Below, in pieces: positions 49,915 to 61,346 of a stretch of DNA of 64,000 nucleotides. The DNA lies in assembly GCA_946699065.1 (NCBI GenBank), contig CAMPDV010002119.1:1-64000 (forward strand). Reading direction: 5' to 3'. Every line of letters begins with the position of its first letter. The stretch's first letter is position 1. The notes beneath the pieces were generated by a model, which had not been told where the DNA came from, searched no databases, and saw nothing but the letters and a program-made list of their open reading frames with translations. Source of the DNA: Loxodes magnus (taxonomy: Eukaryota > Ciliophora > Karyorelictea > Loxodida > Loxodidae). The translations under genes were made by a program, and so were the position numbers.

Positions 49915-51075
49915 TCATGAAACAAGTCCTTTGTTTTTATTATTGGGAAGTCTACATTAACACTTACTTGCAAACTTGCTTCTTAACGCAGTAACAACAT
50001 GCCCAGTCTGGACTATGATCCATTATATAAGTCTTTACTGTATGGTCTTTATGGCAGTGAATGCTGCATGCTTCACAGATTCCTTCAATAAAAAATTACA
50101 GTTTATATTGCAGTTGTTGCAGGAAAAATAGTTGCTGCTCATTTGTTTGCCTTTCTAGAATTTGAAAGTGAAGCATTCTTAGGGTAGGTCTTTTTCTAAG
50201 AATAGCTAACCTTAAAAGATAAATTGGCATCCTTATACTAGTCCCTAGCTACCTAGTGGTAGTTGCTCGTCTATTATTTTTTCATTAAATCCATCGTTTA
50301 CAACTCAGTTTCCCTTGATCTACTTGATAGGGTTAGCATTATTCAAAAAATGATCCCTTACTTTTTAGTATATCTTATTGATAGGATCCGTGAAATAAGC
50401 CTGGTGCTATATCTATACATGTCTATCAGGAACCAAAATAGTAACTTGAACTGGCATAGCCTCTGGTGGAGGAGCCATCTTCTTCATATGGTTATCATAC
50501 GACAACACCAGCAAGTCAACTTACTTCTAGAACATCTACTCGATCTATTACTTCCTAAGCTATAGTTCATCTTCAAGTATTTGTCTCTTTTAAAACTCTC
50601 CTTGCTAGAAAGCTAGGTCAAGCTTATCTTTATAGTCTTTGATAGTTTTTAATATCATTTGGTCTTTTTATTTCTTGGCATTTTCATAGAAGAAGGCAAA
50701 CTTTTCTAGACACTCTTGCATATTCAGCTGAAAAACAGTTTCTATAGGATTTTGCTTCTCTACTGAGTTATTCTTAACAAGGTTCACCAGAAGCCTATCA
50801 TAATGCTCTTTACTAGCCTGTTCTTACAGCATCATCGTTTTCTTGACAATAGAGTCTAAATGAAAGTTCTTAATACACTGGTTAAATTAGCACACCTGCT
50901 TACACTATGGACACTCGTGCTTCCTATTCAAACACTCTTCGATACACGGTTTGCAGAATGAGTGTCCACATGGAGTTATGTAAGAATCGTCGATTTCTGA
51001 GAAGCAGATAGTGCAGTTAAATTCGTTGAGTAATGGCTAAAGTGGGATGTGCAATAGACTTTCTACTTCTACCAT
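49915..51075 (-). CDS. RING-finger protein, probable E3 ubiquitin ligase
   Basis: ATG 51075 to TGA 49915 with two introns (17 nt at 50083-50099 and 16 nt at 49952-49967) gives exactly 376 codons (375 residues). The N-terminal C3HC4 RING is complete: C21, C24, C36, H38, C41, C44, C55, C58. A coiled-coil stretch covers about residues 95-205, followed by a mixed domain of about 80 residues that could be ubiquitin-like. Near the C terminus a second Cys/His-rich module follows (C-N-N-C, then I-C-E-A-C-S-I-H-C-H-K-D-H, then C-C-Y-C-V-K-K-Q-V-C), resembling a UBR- or B-box-type zinc site; it becomes continuous only when both introns are removed. The stop is a TGA-TGA pair. The substrate is unknown. 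Confidence 0.85.
49952..49967 (-). other. 16-nt GT-AG intron in the RING gene
   Basis: On the minus strand it reads GTAAGTGTTAATGTAG. Removing it places the frame so that it closes at a TGA-TGA pair 15 codons later; without removal no stop appears for a long distance. Confidence 0.7.
50083..50099 (-). other. 17-nt GT-AG intron in the RING gene, splitting a TGA/Trp codon
   Basis: On the minus strand it reads GTAATTTTTTATTGAAG. It separates T from GA, so splicing makes a TGA that must be read as Trp for the zinc module to continue (N-I-N-W-I-C-E-A-C). Confidence 0.75.
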
Positions 51076-51821
51076 TTTATCTGTTTAATTCCTTTAATTT
51101 ACCCTCTCTTTAATTAGTCCTATCTCTACCTTAGAATTTATGGTCTTTTTTCTGTTTTATGTTAGAATTTCACTTTTTTTGAAAGTGAGAAATTAGAAGC
51201 TGTTAAAGAGAAGGAAGTAGTTGGGAGGGTTGAGATGAGGGTAGAAGGTGGGAGAGGTTGTTTTAAGGAATCTGAGGAAGAGTGGCTTTGATTGTCAATT
51301 TTAAAGCTAAAAGGAGTAAATAGAGTTGGCCAGTCATTACTAAGATATGCGCTAATAGGCGAATAAGACTAGTTATGCTAAAGGTTTTCGAACAAACACA
51401 AGAGAAACAACGAAGGTTAAAGTAAGAAAATTAGTCCTGAAGAACTAGATAGTTTTTAGGAATGATAGCAGAGAAGAAGGTTAGTCATAGAATTATTTCT
51501 CAAAGACACTTCAAGAAGTTATATTTATAGGAATATAAGAAGGAACTGAAATCTGAGCTACGGACTATAGGCAGAGAAAAAAGGACTGCAATAAGAGAAA
51601 GTTGGATATGGTAGATATTAAAAAGAAGTAAACGACAAGCTAAGTTGAGTTAAGTTGTGTTCAGATAAGAAATAAGAGTGATCATAAGTGAGGAGTAGAA
51701 GCTAGTAACAGTAACGTAGATTGAATGAACATAGAAATATAAAGTAAAGAAAAATCTGGTATATATGACCAAAAAGCATTAGAGCTAATATTTAGATTTT
51801 TTAAGTATATTATAATAATAA
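51076..51821. other. Divergent intergenic region, possible small ORF
   Basis: This lies between the RING gene (minus) and the chagasin-like gene (plus) and should hold both promoters; the 30 bp before the plus-strand ATG is almost pure A/T. A plus-strand frame of 118 codons (51375-51728) starts with ATG and ends at TGA and reads as a Lys/Arg/Gln-rich helix, but the sequence is purine-rich and such readings are easily fortuitous here. Confidence 0.35.
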
Positions 51822-52283
51822 ATGAAGGTCTAAATTGTATTACTAGCTCTATGCTCAATAGCTTTGAGTGCAGAACTCTATCTAGCTTCTTAGACAGGAA
51901 CTGTCTCTAATCCTAGCCTTGCTAAATAGATAATCAAGAAGGATGACGTACTTATTTTACAGTTGAAGGAATTAGGGGCTGCTGGATATACTTGGCTGGT
52001 TCATGAGAAAGACTCTGACGTGGTGATCAAAAAATTAATTCAAAGCAAACATGAGCAATAGGAAAAAGAAGAGGAATCTAGCTAACATGGAGGGGCTAGC
52101 GAAGTTTACTTCGAGATAGCATGTGGAAACTAAGATCAATGCTCAACTACTTCAAAAGTAACATTCATCCATATAAAATCATGGCTTTATGATACCTTCA
52201 AGGATCAAGGACTAGAAGCCTATAAGGAAGTCGATATCTCTGAACCTGGAATGCTCGTGCTATAGTTATAGTGGACCAACTGA
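51822..52283 (+). CDS. Secreted chagasin-like (I42) cysteine protease inhibitor
   Basis: ATG 51822 to TGA 52281-52283 gives 154 codons (153 residues), no intron. A clear signal peptide (M-K-V-Q-I-V-L-L-A-L-C-S-I-A-L-S-A) is followed by a domain with three blocks in the order of the I42 family: L-G-A-A-G-Y-T-W-L-V (loop like N-P-T-T-G-Y-x-W), then G-G-A-S-E-V-Y-F-E-I, then I-K-S-W-L-Y-D in the position of R-P-W. Such proteins block papain-type proteases in the secretory or endolysosomal system. The first loop lacks the usual Asn-Pro-Thr, so the assignment is by pattern. All Trp codons here are TGG. It is notable that the window also has papain-type protease remnants, though far away. Confidence 0.65.
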
Positions 52284-52866
52284 AAAACAGGTTAATTTAC
52301 TTCTTAGAATATCATTAAGCTTCATATACCAAAGTATAGCAATTAGCAATCTATTTTTAAAGATTAAATCAAAGCTTCTAATAGTCTTAAAATCAGAGCC
52401 GATATAACAAAACTTAAATGGCTCCTTTAAGTAGTAAGTAGTAGCATCTTGCAAGTATATTTTTCCAGTTAACCTCATTAATTGCTAGCATACTTGTTAG
52501 TAACTACTAGTTGGAAGTAATAAAATGAGTATGCTTAAAGAATAAAACTTTTCTTTAGGAGATGCGAGAGTTAAGTAGGAGCACTTTAAGTTGCTTATAG
52601 CCAAAGATCTATCTATGGAATCCATATAATAAGATCATATCAAGTGATTAGAAATTTAGCTTCAAATAAAGAAAAGAAAATAATAGAACTCAAACGGAGG
52701 CCAAACTTTGGTCATTTATCATACTAAGCTAGACAGGGAAAATAATACCTTGATACTACGGACTACAATCCAAGCTTAGTTCTTGTTATTTATACTATAG
52801 TTATAGAATACGCTTAAGGAAGTTAAATTAGACATAAAATTAGACATTTAGCAATACTAAATCAGG
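52284..52866. other. Convergent intergenic gap, no gene seen
   Basis: About 580 bp between the stop of the chagasin-like gene and the stop of the large coiled-coil gene. AT-rich; a 70-codon standard-code ORF on the minus strand that overlaps the inhibitor gene is not considered real. Confidence 0.4.
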
Positions 52867-55677
52867 TCATTCTTTTTTACTTCTTATTTCAGACAGCCAA
52901 TCGTTTACTTTATTCCACATATCTTGCTCATGGTTTTTCTTTAGCTTGTCTAAACTCTGATATTCAACAAACTGCTTCCATTAGTTTAAGTATTTTAATC
53001 CTAGTTTCTGAAGATGGAAATCCTTTATGATCTTGCTATAATGATTGTTCAGGTTTGCGTTTTCAGAAATTATAGAGGACAAATTCTGAATTCATTAATT
53101 AAATGCTTTCCATTGAGATTTTTGGTCACTGAAATTTTGAGCCTTTAAGTTATTAGCTCTCATTGTATCTCTATAGGTTACTCAGGAGGCTATAGCTTTT
53201 ATCTTAATCTTCCTCTAATAAATTTAGTCCATTTTCTTATACTTCTCTGTCTTCTTTTCCTTCTTTGTTGTTTTAACTCCTAATTTGAAGTTTTATCAGC
53301 CAAATTTTAGGTATTTCATATAGTAATGGTCATTCGCTTTTTCTTAGAATAGAGAAGCTACAATTCTATTCTTATACAGAGGTCTGAATCCATAATAGTA
53401 CTAAATATAAAAGCTTACTAACTAGCTCCTCAAATGGAACTTTTCTGCTATTTCCCATTACAGCTTTTTCTTTCGTTCCTCATCTAATTTCATTTTTCTT
53501 TCTCTTTCCTTCTCCTATCTCTCTTTCTTTTTCCTTTCAATCTCTTCTTTCTGCTTCTATTTTTGTTCTTGTAGCTTTTTTTCCTCTTCCTACTTCTATT
53601 ACAACTCCCTCTGTTTCTTTTATTCCTGCTGCTTAATCAATTGCTATTCCTTCTTCTGCTTTCTCTCTTAGTTTCTCTACTCCATTGAAACGACATGCTT
53701 ACTAAAATTAGCTTTCCTTTGCTAGCTCTCTTACTGCTTTTATCTCTAGCTTTAAGTTTATAGCCTTTCCTACTAGTTTTCTTACTCTTGCTATGAGCTT
53801 TGGTTATCTGAGTTCTGCTCTTAATCTTAATCAGTTCTGTCTTGGTTCTACTACAAGTTAAGCTAAGCCTATTGTATCTAGCTTTACTAATTTCGCTATT
53901 ACTCTTAGGCTTAGCCTTGCAAGTTCATTTAGAACTCTATCTCAGGACTTTTTACAGCCTGCTAGTTCATTGGACTAACTAACTTGGGATTTTAAACGAA
54001 TACTTGATTGTAGCCTTAGAAGGATTGAAAATCCTAAGGGGTGTTGAAATAGTTCTATGTATAGGGTGAAAACTACTAAGCAGGGTAATTATATTACACT
54101 ACAGGTTGAATCACCTAGTTGGTCATATTACTAAGTTGCTATCTTTACTAGACTATAGCTTATTACATAATGAAATCTTAGTGTGTTTTAAACTACTGCT
54201 GTGTAGCTCTATGTTAAGCAGCTTAATTTCAGTCCTTATTCTATCTTTAATATTGGTAGTCTACTTGCTACTAATACTGATCTTCATCTCTATCAAAGTC
54301 TTGCTGCTCTTCTTAAAACTCTTCGTCAATCTTTCAAACTTACTCCAGGTTTTGATATAGATTCTACTCCTTTTGATAAGCACGATACTAGTCTTGCTCT
54401 GTCATCTAATTAGACTATATTTCTTCAATGTTTCATAGCTACTTAAAGTCTTTTCCCTATCTCTCTAGTATTATTTCCTACTCTTGCTAATCTTTCAGAT
54501 TCTCTAAATGCTCCATTAGAGTTTTCACTTTCTTCGATCTTTCTTCCTTCTCCTTTTCTAACTCCTTCTACTCTCGTTAAACTTAAACTCAGTCTAGCCA
54601 TTTTATCAGGAACCTTTATAAGGTGAATCCTCTAAAATGCTTATCAGCTAGTTTTTTATCCTTGGCATTCTTTTTCTTTCTCCTTTCTTATTCTTCTGCT
54701 TCCCTTGCATATTAGATTTCAGTTGTTAGTACATATCAGCAATTAAAAAACGTGTATAGTGTAGTTTAGTTTACTCGCTCCTTGATTTATAGCTCATTTT
54801 ATCGTAAGAGCTCTGTAAAGACTTTTATCCTTTTGAAAGCTCCTTTTTGGATTATGAAGTTCCAGTGATCAATTGCTGATGATAATGAATCAAACAACCT
54901 CGATATTTGCTATCTTTACCTTTGCTACAGAATTTCCTCCTTTAACTTCGAAAGCCTTTCCTTTTCTTCGTTCAGCTTATCTCAGTGCTACTATTAGAGC
55001 TGCACTCGCTTTTATTCTAAGTCCTTAATTTCATACTGCTAAGCTTCTAGTCTTATTTGTTCTCTTATTTTGTCAAATTCAGGGAAATTGGCTTCTAAAG
55101 GTTATGCAACTTCGTATTTTTGGTCGCCTTATTCATGCTAAGATTAAGATCTATTTTTGTTCAGTTAATGACTCTTTTGTTCTTAACCTCGCTAACTTTT
55201 CTTCAATCCTTGATCTTAAGCTTATTTATTCTTTGCCAAAGCACTAGAACCTTTTCTTTCTTAGCTCTAAGTGCTTTAAACATTCTCATCTTCCTTCATT
55301 TTTTTCCTTTACTCCCTCAATCTCTAGATCCTCTAATGCCTTACTTCCATCCCATATGTAGGATCATATTCTTAAATCTCCTTCTTACTTTCTTACTCCT
55401 ATTTAACCCTTTAATCATAAGTCAGTTCAGTTTACATCAAATGCTTATTCTTCCTCCAGTTGTTTAAAGCTTCATAAGCTATAGCTATATCAGACTCTAG
55501 TTCCTTACTAATCTATTTCCCCCTATCTTTCGCATTAGAAACCAACTGGTTTTTCTTCTACCAACCTGAGATTTATGGCTTGGCAGATTGTGGGAATCTT
55601 TGTTGTAGTATCTAGGCTTCTTACTCAGTACTCAGTCAACTGCTAATGAAGTTCTTAGCATGCTAAGACTGTTCCAT
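52867..55677 (-). CDS. SFI1/CCDC191-like coiled-coil protein, probable basal body component
   Basis: ATG 55677 to TGA 52867 gives exactly 937 codons (936 residues) with no intron. The N-terminal 130 residues contain W-L-S-T-E-Q and a Trp-centred helix (A-L-N-N-W-R-K), followed by charged coiled coils. Tryptophan-anchored helices recur (Y-T-F-F-N-C-W, L-Q-R-F-L-I-K-W-L, Y-L-K-F-G-W-Q, A-I-A-S-W-V, A-F-N-Q-W-I, Y-L-N-Q-W-K), as in SFI1-type centrin-binding or CCDC191 proteins. Between them lies a Gln-rich, Pro/Asn-containing stretch of about 200 residues and a K/E/Q/R coiled coil. Many Gln codons are TAA/TAG and several Trp codons are TGA. A role at basal bodies or centrin fibres is inferred from the family. 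The frame is supported by the consistent helical heptads and exact length. Confidence 0.75.
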
Positions 55678-55988
55678 TATATATATTATTGAGCTTTAAA
55701 TCCCTTTAAACCTTCTTAGTCTAAGGAAACTGCTGAAAGAGCTTAACCTTTGATACTTAGACTGCTTACTCTGTGAATTTACCTCTTTCTAGCTTTTATT
55801 TTTTAGGCTGCTTTACTCAGAGAACTGTGTAGACGTGAGTTTTAGCTTTGATTATGAGAGTAAGATTGATATATGAAATGGGGATTGGAAGGCTTGGATA
55901 TGAAGGAAATGAGACTTAGAGAAATGACATTGATAGTTTTAGGCTTGGATAAGACTAAGAAAGGACAAAGTCAGGGTAATGAGATTCT
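55678..55988. other. Short intergenic region
   Basis: 311 bp upstream of the coiled-coil gene and downstream of the next minus-strand model. A plus-strand standard-code frame starts at 55873 but has no supporting motif. Probably promoter of the coiled-coil gene. Confidence 0.35.
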
Positions 55989-57184
55989 TCACCCTATAGA
56001 GCTGAATATATCAAAAAGCATGAATATGCATAAATTAAAAGCTTTAAAGGGCATAGGAATGGTATCTAGATATCTCTAGACACTAAAGAGATAATCTAGT
56101 CTTCTCTTTTAAAACTCAGTTACGTTTCTAAAAGATAAACTTATCCATATAACTAGCTTAATGAGAGTATCTATTTATACATGTATTTCACCATAATGAT
56201 ACTATGAGTTTAGTAGGTCTCTTTCAAAACGAGCGCTCAGAAAGGAACTCAAATAATAGAATGCGTTCCTTTTACTCTCCTTTCTTATAACTCCTGCTGC
56301 TTTTAGCCATCTAGATAAGATTCTCGCAAAAGAGAAGAGGTTAAATAGTTTTCCTTCTAGAGAGGAAATTAGCTGACCAATGCAAAACAGGGCAATTTTC
56401 TATATCATGCTAATGAGGCTTTTTGCGAAGCCAACCTTCTGACTTCTATAATGTAACTTTCTAGTACTTTTAAATCTTAGCTTAGCTAAAAAGCATCCAA
56501 GTTGATTATAATTGCTTGTATCATAGGCAACTTATAACTTCCTAATCATTATTTCTCAAACAACCTTAACCATTCCAACTCTAATAGCTCTCTTTCCTTC
56601 TAAATGCAATCCCTTTTATTCTTCCTTAACTAGTCTTCATCTCTCATAGATGTCAACTTCGATTTTAACCGGAACTATAATTAGCCAAAATCTATAGTAT
56701 TGCTAATATAGCTTGCTAGCTAACAGCCCTTTATACTATACCTATCACTACAGATTAGCTTCCAAAGTAAAACTCTCAAATGCTTTATGTTATACTCACT
56801 TCTTCAATCCATTATTTCTCATCTTCTTTCCCTAAAATGCACTACCATAGTATTTTGCTTCAGTACTAGAAAGTAAGTAAAAGCTATTGGATAGAGTTAG
56901 TTTATAACTCTTGAACAGTTTTTACTTACTATTATGGTTTGATTTTTTAAACTATGATGAAGTAAAAGAAAACTGGATTTAGATATTTAGGTACTATCTT
57001 AAGCTACCCTTTAGACTAAGAAGCGTCTGGAATTAGCCTACTTCTCCATTTCACTTGGGACTTTGTATTTTCCTCTCTTCTCTAATCCCTTTAAGTCGCT
57101 TTAAATCTAAACTCTTCCCTTCAAACTTTTATCCTTCTGCTTACTAACATCCTCATAGTCTATACTACTTCAATTTCAGCTCAT
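55989..57184 (-). CDS. Possible gene of unknown function, frame uncertain
   Basis: The preferred model runs from ATG 57184 (M-S-W-N-W, both Trp as TGA) to TGA 55989 with one 20-nt intron (56910-56929, minus strand GTAAGTAAAA...TTCAAG), giving 392 codons exactly. The N-terminal 75 residues are charged and convincing; the rest is basic with scattered Trp. Without the intron the first frame continues to a TGA at 56249 (312 codons, also exact), and a third frame also looks protein-like over part of the region. I therefore believe there is a minus-strand gene here but do not trust the exact structure. No family is recognised. Confidence 0.35.
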
Positions 57185-57445
57185 CAAAGTACTTAGAAAT
57201 TTAAAACCTTTAAAAAGTTAAATTCCTAGAGTAGTAAAATCTATCCCTTAGTTTGTATTTCAACTATACTACAGAGCTTTTAACTTAGTATTTAAGGCTT
57301 TACTACCTTTATACCTTAGAAATACTTTATTACCTCTGCATTACATAACCATATGACTATCATTGGTTTTTAATATTAGTCTTTGAGTTCCACTGACTAG
57401 GTTAAAGTAAAACTTAAATACATTTTAAATATAAGGTTAGTACTT

Positions 57446-57982
57446 TCATCTAAAGCTCTTAGCCTACTTTTTATTCTTCTTATGCTTGAATTTCTGATTT
57501 GCCAGCTTTTCTTTTAATTAACTCAGATACCCCTAGAAGCTCTCAGAAATGAGTATATCTTTCTCCTTGTACTTCAGTATCTTGATACCTTCGCTTTTCT
57601 ACGAATTTTTAGGATTTATTAAGTCTCATTTTGGTGTTAAAGGCTCTTCGAGGTCTTATTCAAGTGAGAATCGCTTGGCCAATCCAGTTTACGTTTTAAA
57701 CAATTACGTGTCTTCCTTTTCAAAACTGATATCCCATTTCTGATCAATAAAGCTCTTCGATCTCCCTCTATCCTATACACTCAGTCTTTCAGAGGAAGCA
57801 AGTTGCTATTAATCCTACCTAGCCGTAGTTCTAGTAGACACTCTCAAAAAGTCATTAGAGTTTGCCTTTTTACTCTTATCCCTTGCCTTCTCCTTAGTTA
57901 CATCCAGCTACTCATCAGCATCTTCCTCCTTCTCCTGCTCTCTACAGAATCAGCATTTAAGGACTCATTTAACCAAACTCAT
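57446..57982 (-). CDS. Hypothetical protein, 178 residues
   Basis: ATG 57982 to TGA 57446 gives exactly 179 codons without an intron. After a short N terminus with two TGA/Trp codons and two Cys, the product is hydrophilic: acidic patch, Ser/Arg-rich part (S-V-Q-D-R-G-R-S-K-S-F-I-D), then S-L-E-Q-D-L-E-E-P-L-T-P-K-W and a Lys-rich tail. It looks like a disordered phosphoprotein. It lies upstream of the preceding unknown gene on the same strand with 261 bp between. The plus-strand standard-code ORFs at 57549 and 57803 are its antisense shadows. Confidence 0.5.
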
Positions 57983-58302
57983 TTTTATAGTACTAAGCAT
58001 TACAAGAATAGCTGTTTAGTTTATTATCCTAATACCTAATTTTTAACTTTACTGTCCTTATTTAAAATCACATAGAAAGGCTAGAAAAAGCATACTATAA
58101 GAAAAGGTAGCAGGCTAGTAAAGGCTCAAGGGAAATATGCTTCAAGACTGGTACAGAAGATGGTTAGTAAGGTTAGGTATGAGAGGAGGAAGTTGGAGTA
58201 TATGAAGGGTAGTGGAAGGTAAGATGACTAGTTAAGAGAGGAGATGATGATAGGAGGTAAGGGATAGAGAGTTTAATTATAGTTATAAACATTAAATTAA
58301 AA
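57983..58302. promoter_or_regulatory. Divergent intergenic region before the zinc-finger gene
   Basis: 320 bp between two genes pointing away from each other, presumably with both promoters. The last 40 bp before the zinc-finger ATG is nearly all A/T. No defined element is recognised. Confidence 0.4.
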
Positions 58303-59207
<905 letters not shown>

Positions 59208-59323
59208 TATTTTAATTAAATATGCTTTAAGATTAATACCCAACAATCTAGTCTTCTATACTAGGTTAAATAAAGTTGTTTTAAAGCTATAAAAGAGGTA
59301 AAGTACAAAGGTTAGACCATAGC

Positions 59324-59695
59324 ATGATAAATGGTCTGAAGTTGGAAGATGTTGGCAGTTTTCCATGAATAAAGTCTAAGATGAGGCTGACATCAAGTTG
59401 CGAAAGTGAAATGTTCTTCAAGAAAATTTTCTTGAATCAAAGCTTTTTAGTTTATCAACTAAGAGCTTACTTAATTACAAGTGATACTTAAGCAATTATG
59501 TTAGCTAATAGTCAGCATAACGATTTCGACTAATAGCTTTATTGATTATTATCAAGCCAGATCGATTTGATAAGTGATAAGATCACTAAATTTAAAATGA
59601 GTCAGTCAAATTTCTAAACTCGGTCCTAATAATGTTATAGCTCAGCTATAGCAGAGTTATAATGCTTGAGACTTTATAAAAGGAACGTATTGTGA
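59324..59695 (+). CDS. Hypothetical protein, 123 residues
   Basis: ATG 59324 to TGA 59693-59695 gives exactly 124 codons with no intron. The product is mixed and partly helical, with two TGA/Trp codons (F-P-W-I-K; L-Y-W-L-L) and several UAR/Gln codons; no signal peptide or known motif. It follows the zinc-finger gene on the same strand after 116 bp. Its reality rests on start-stop agreement and appearance. Confidence 0.4.
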
Positions 59696-60244
59696 TTAGG
59701 TGTAAGACCTAAGTATAAGACTAAATTGCTTAGACCATTGTTCCGTTTTCTAAATAAGGGAGAGCAATTTTTTTCTTTCCTTATCCTAATCGAATGGAAA
59801 TCTCTCGCTTAATCTTCAGTAAAAAGGGTAAAAAAGGGGACAATAAATACTCCATTTTTGTCTATTACTACAGACTTAAAACTACATATTAAAGTCCTTA
59901 AAACTAACATCTATAAGTAGCATAGGTATAAGATACCCTATAGCCTTTCTTTTTTAGCTACCTTTCTGCAAGATATATAAGGAGACGTATAATCAAGGCA
60001 ATAGATCTAACCTCTTTATTACATTAATGATTTTGTTCCTCTTAAATAAAGTAACCAAAGAAGCAGATGCAACATACGATTGTAGCGTTCGGCATACTAA
60101 TTAAAGAGTAATAGAAAACAGAAAACTAAGAGCATATAATGGTTTGTTAAGGATTGGTTTCTTCAAATTAAGCATCTTCCGCGTTTCATTTAGTTAAAGA
60201 AAGAAGATTAAGGATTCTGTTTTTTAAGGGTAAGAAAAGCATGT
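59696..60244. other. Intergenic, no gene seen
   Basis: About 550 bp between two possible genes with convergent orientation. AT-rich; no RNA gene, repeat or motif recognised. Confidence 0.35.
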
Positions 60245-60583
60245 TCAGTCATTTTCGTATTAATAAGGTAAATAATAATTTCTGTCTCTCAAATAAAATT
60301 CGAGGCGAGAAATCTCATTCACTATTAAAAATTTAAGATCAAGAGACTAAGTAACGAAGTAGCATCCTTCTTCACTAGAATTTAGCTTAGAAAGATAATT
60401 TGGGAGCAAACTTACTAACTTCATTGCAAGACTTGATTTAAACCCACTCTTCAAAATATTAATATCATTTTTGTCTACTCTAATGATATAACTTTTTCCA
60501 CTCAGCAGACTAAATCTATCTATATGTATTTTTCTGATTAATCTGCTTTAATCAATTTGAGCAGCACTTATCACAACACCCAT
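60245..60583 (-). CDS. Possible small gene, 5-prime end uncertain
   Basis: A minus-strand frame from ATG 60583 to TGA 60245 gives 113 codons (112 residues) starting M-G-V-V-I-S-A-A-Q. Upstream sequence to about 60830 in another frame reads like a secreted start (G-W-L-I-L-S-V-S-C-V-Y-D then acidic text) and could be joined by a 26-nt GT-AG segment (60567-60592), in which case the gene is longer and starts near 60830. No family is recognised. The standard-code ORF at 60717-60914 on the plus strand is antisense to this. Confidence 0.35.
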
Positions 60584-60830
60584 TTATTTTACCTCTAAGC
60601 ATAATTCAAACTACCAGAGTTAGTCCCAGTCTTCACTACTAAGTTCTCTTCACAGTCTTTATCAAAAGATTCATCAAAGTCATATTTACATCTTAGACCA
60701 TAATTATCAACAGTTATTGCGATTTCCAAATTTTCATTGTCATAAACACATGATACTGATAATATTAATCATCCTAACCCAAATCTACATTCAACATTTT
60801 TTCTATATATATGCTTATACAGAAAGTCTA

Positions 60831-61346
60831 AGAAATCCCCTTTTAGGTGATTATAATATTCTAACCGTATGCTTATATGCCTTTAATCTATACTTTAACT
60901 TCCTACTTATATAGTGATCCATATGAAAAATTGGATATATAAGTGTCTAGTTTGCTAAGGAGTTTATGTCTATAAGAGTAGTATGATTGAGGAATTTTTG
61001 AAGATGCTTTGTACTAGAATCTACTGGTAGTATCAATGTACTACTCTTATGTATATTAATATTGTATCTTTAGTATTTTTGATATGAACTATCGTTCAGT
61101 TTTTTTAAATACAGTAATCGAGAGTATTCTTTAATTAAAGCCAAAATGCGCAATATGCACGATGCTAAGACCTTAGATTATGAAAAATTCATAAAACTGA
61201 GGATTTAGTCTTACTCTTCTTATCGGTGACTTGCTCTTTTGCCTATCATTTGTCTAGGTATTCTGAAAGAAATTTTCTTTCTCAGTTCGTTTGGTAATCT
61301 GCTAGTGGAAATAGTTCGAAGTGTTCTTTTATCGTCGCTTACTATC
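60831..61346. promoter_or_regulatory. Region upstream of the histidine kinase
   Basis: About 500 bp of AT-rich DNA preceding the first ATG of the kinase frame. The kinase frame stays open upstream of that ATG to about 61239 without another ATG, so an upstream exon cannot be excluded. No named element is seen. Confidence 0.35.

Noticed and set aside
53700-55500. Plus-strand ORFs at 54106-54360 and 55120-55467
   Set aside because: They are hydrophobic antisense shadows of the Gln-rich coiled-coil gene on the minus strand.
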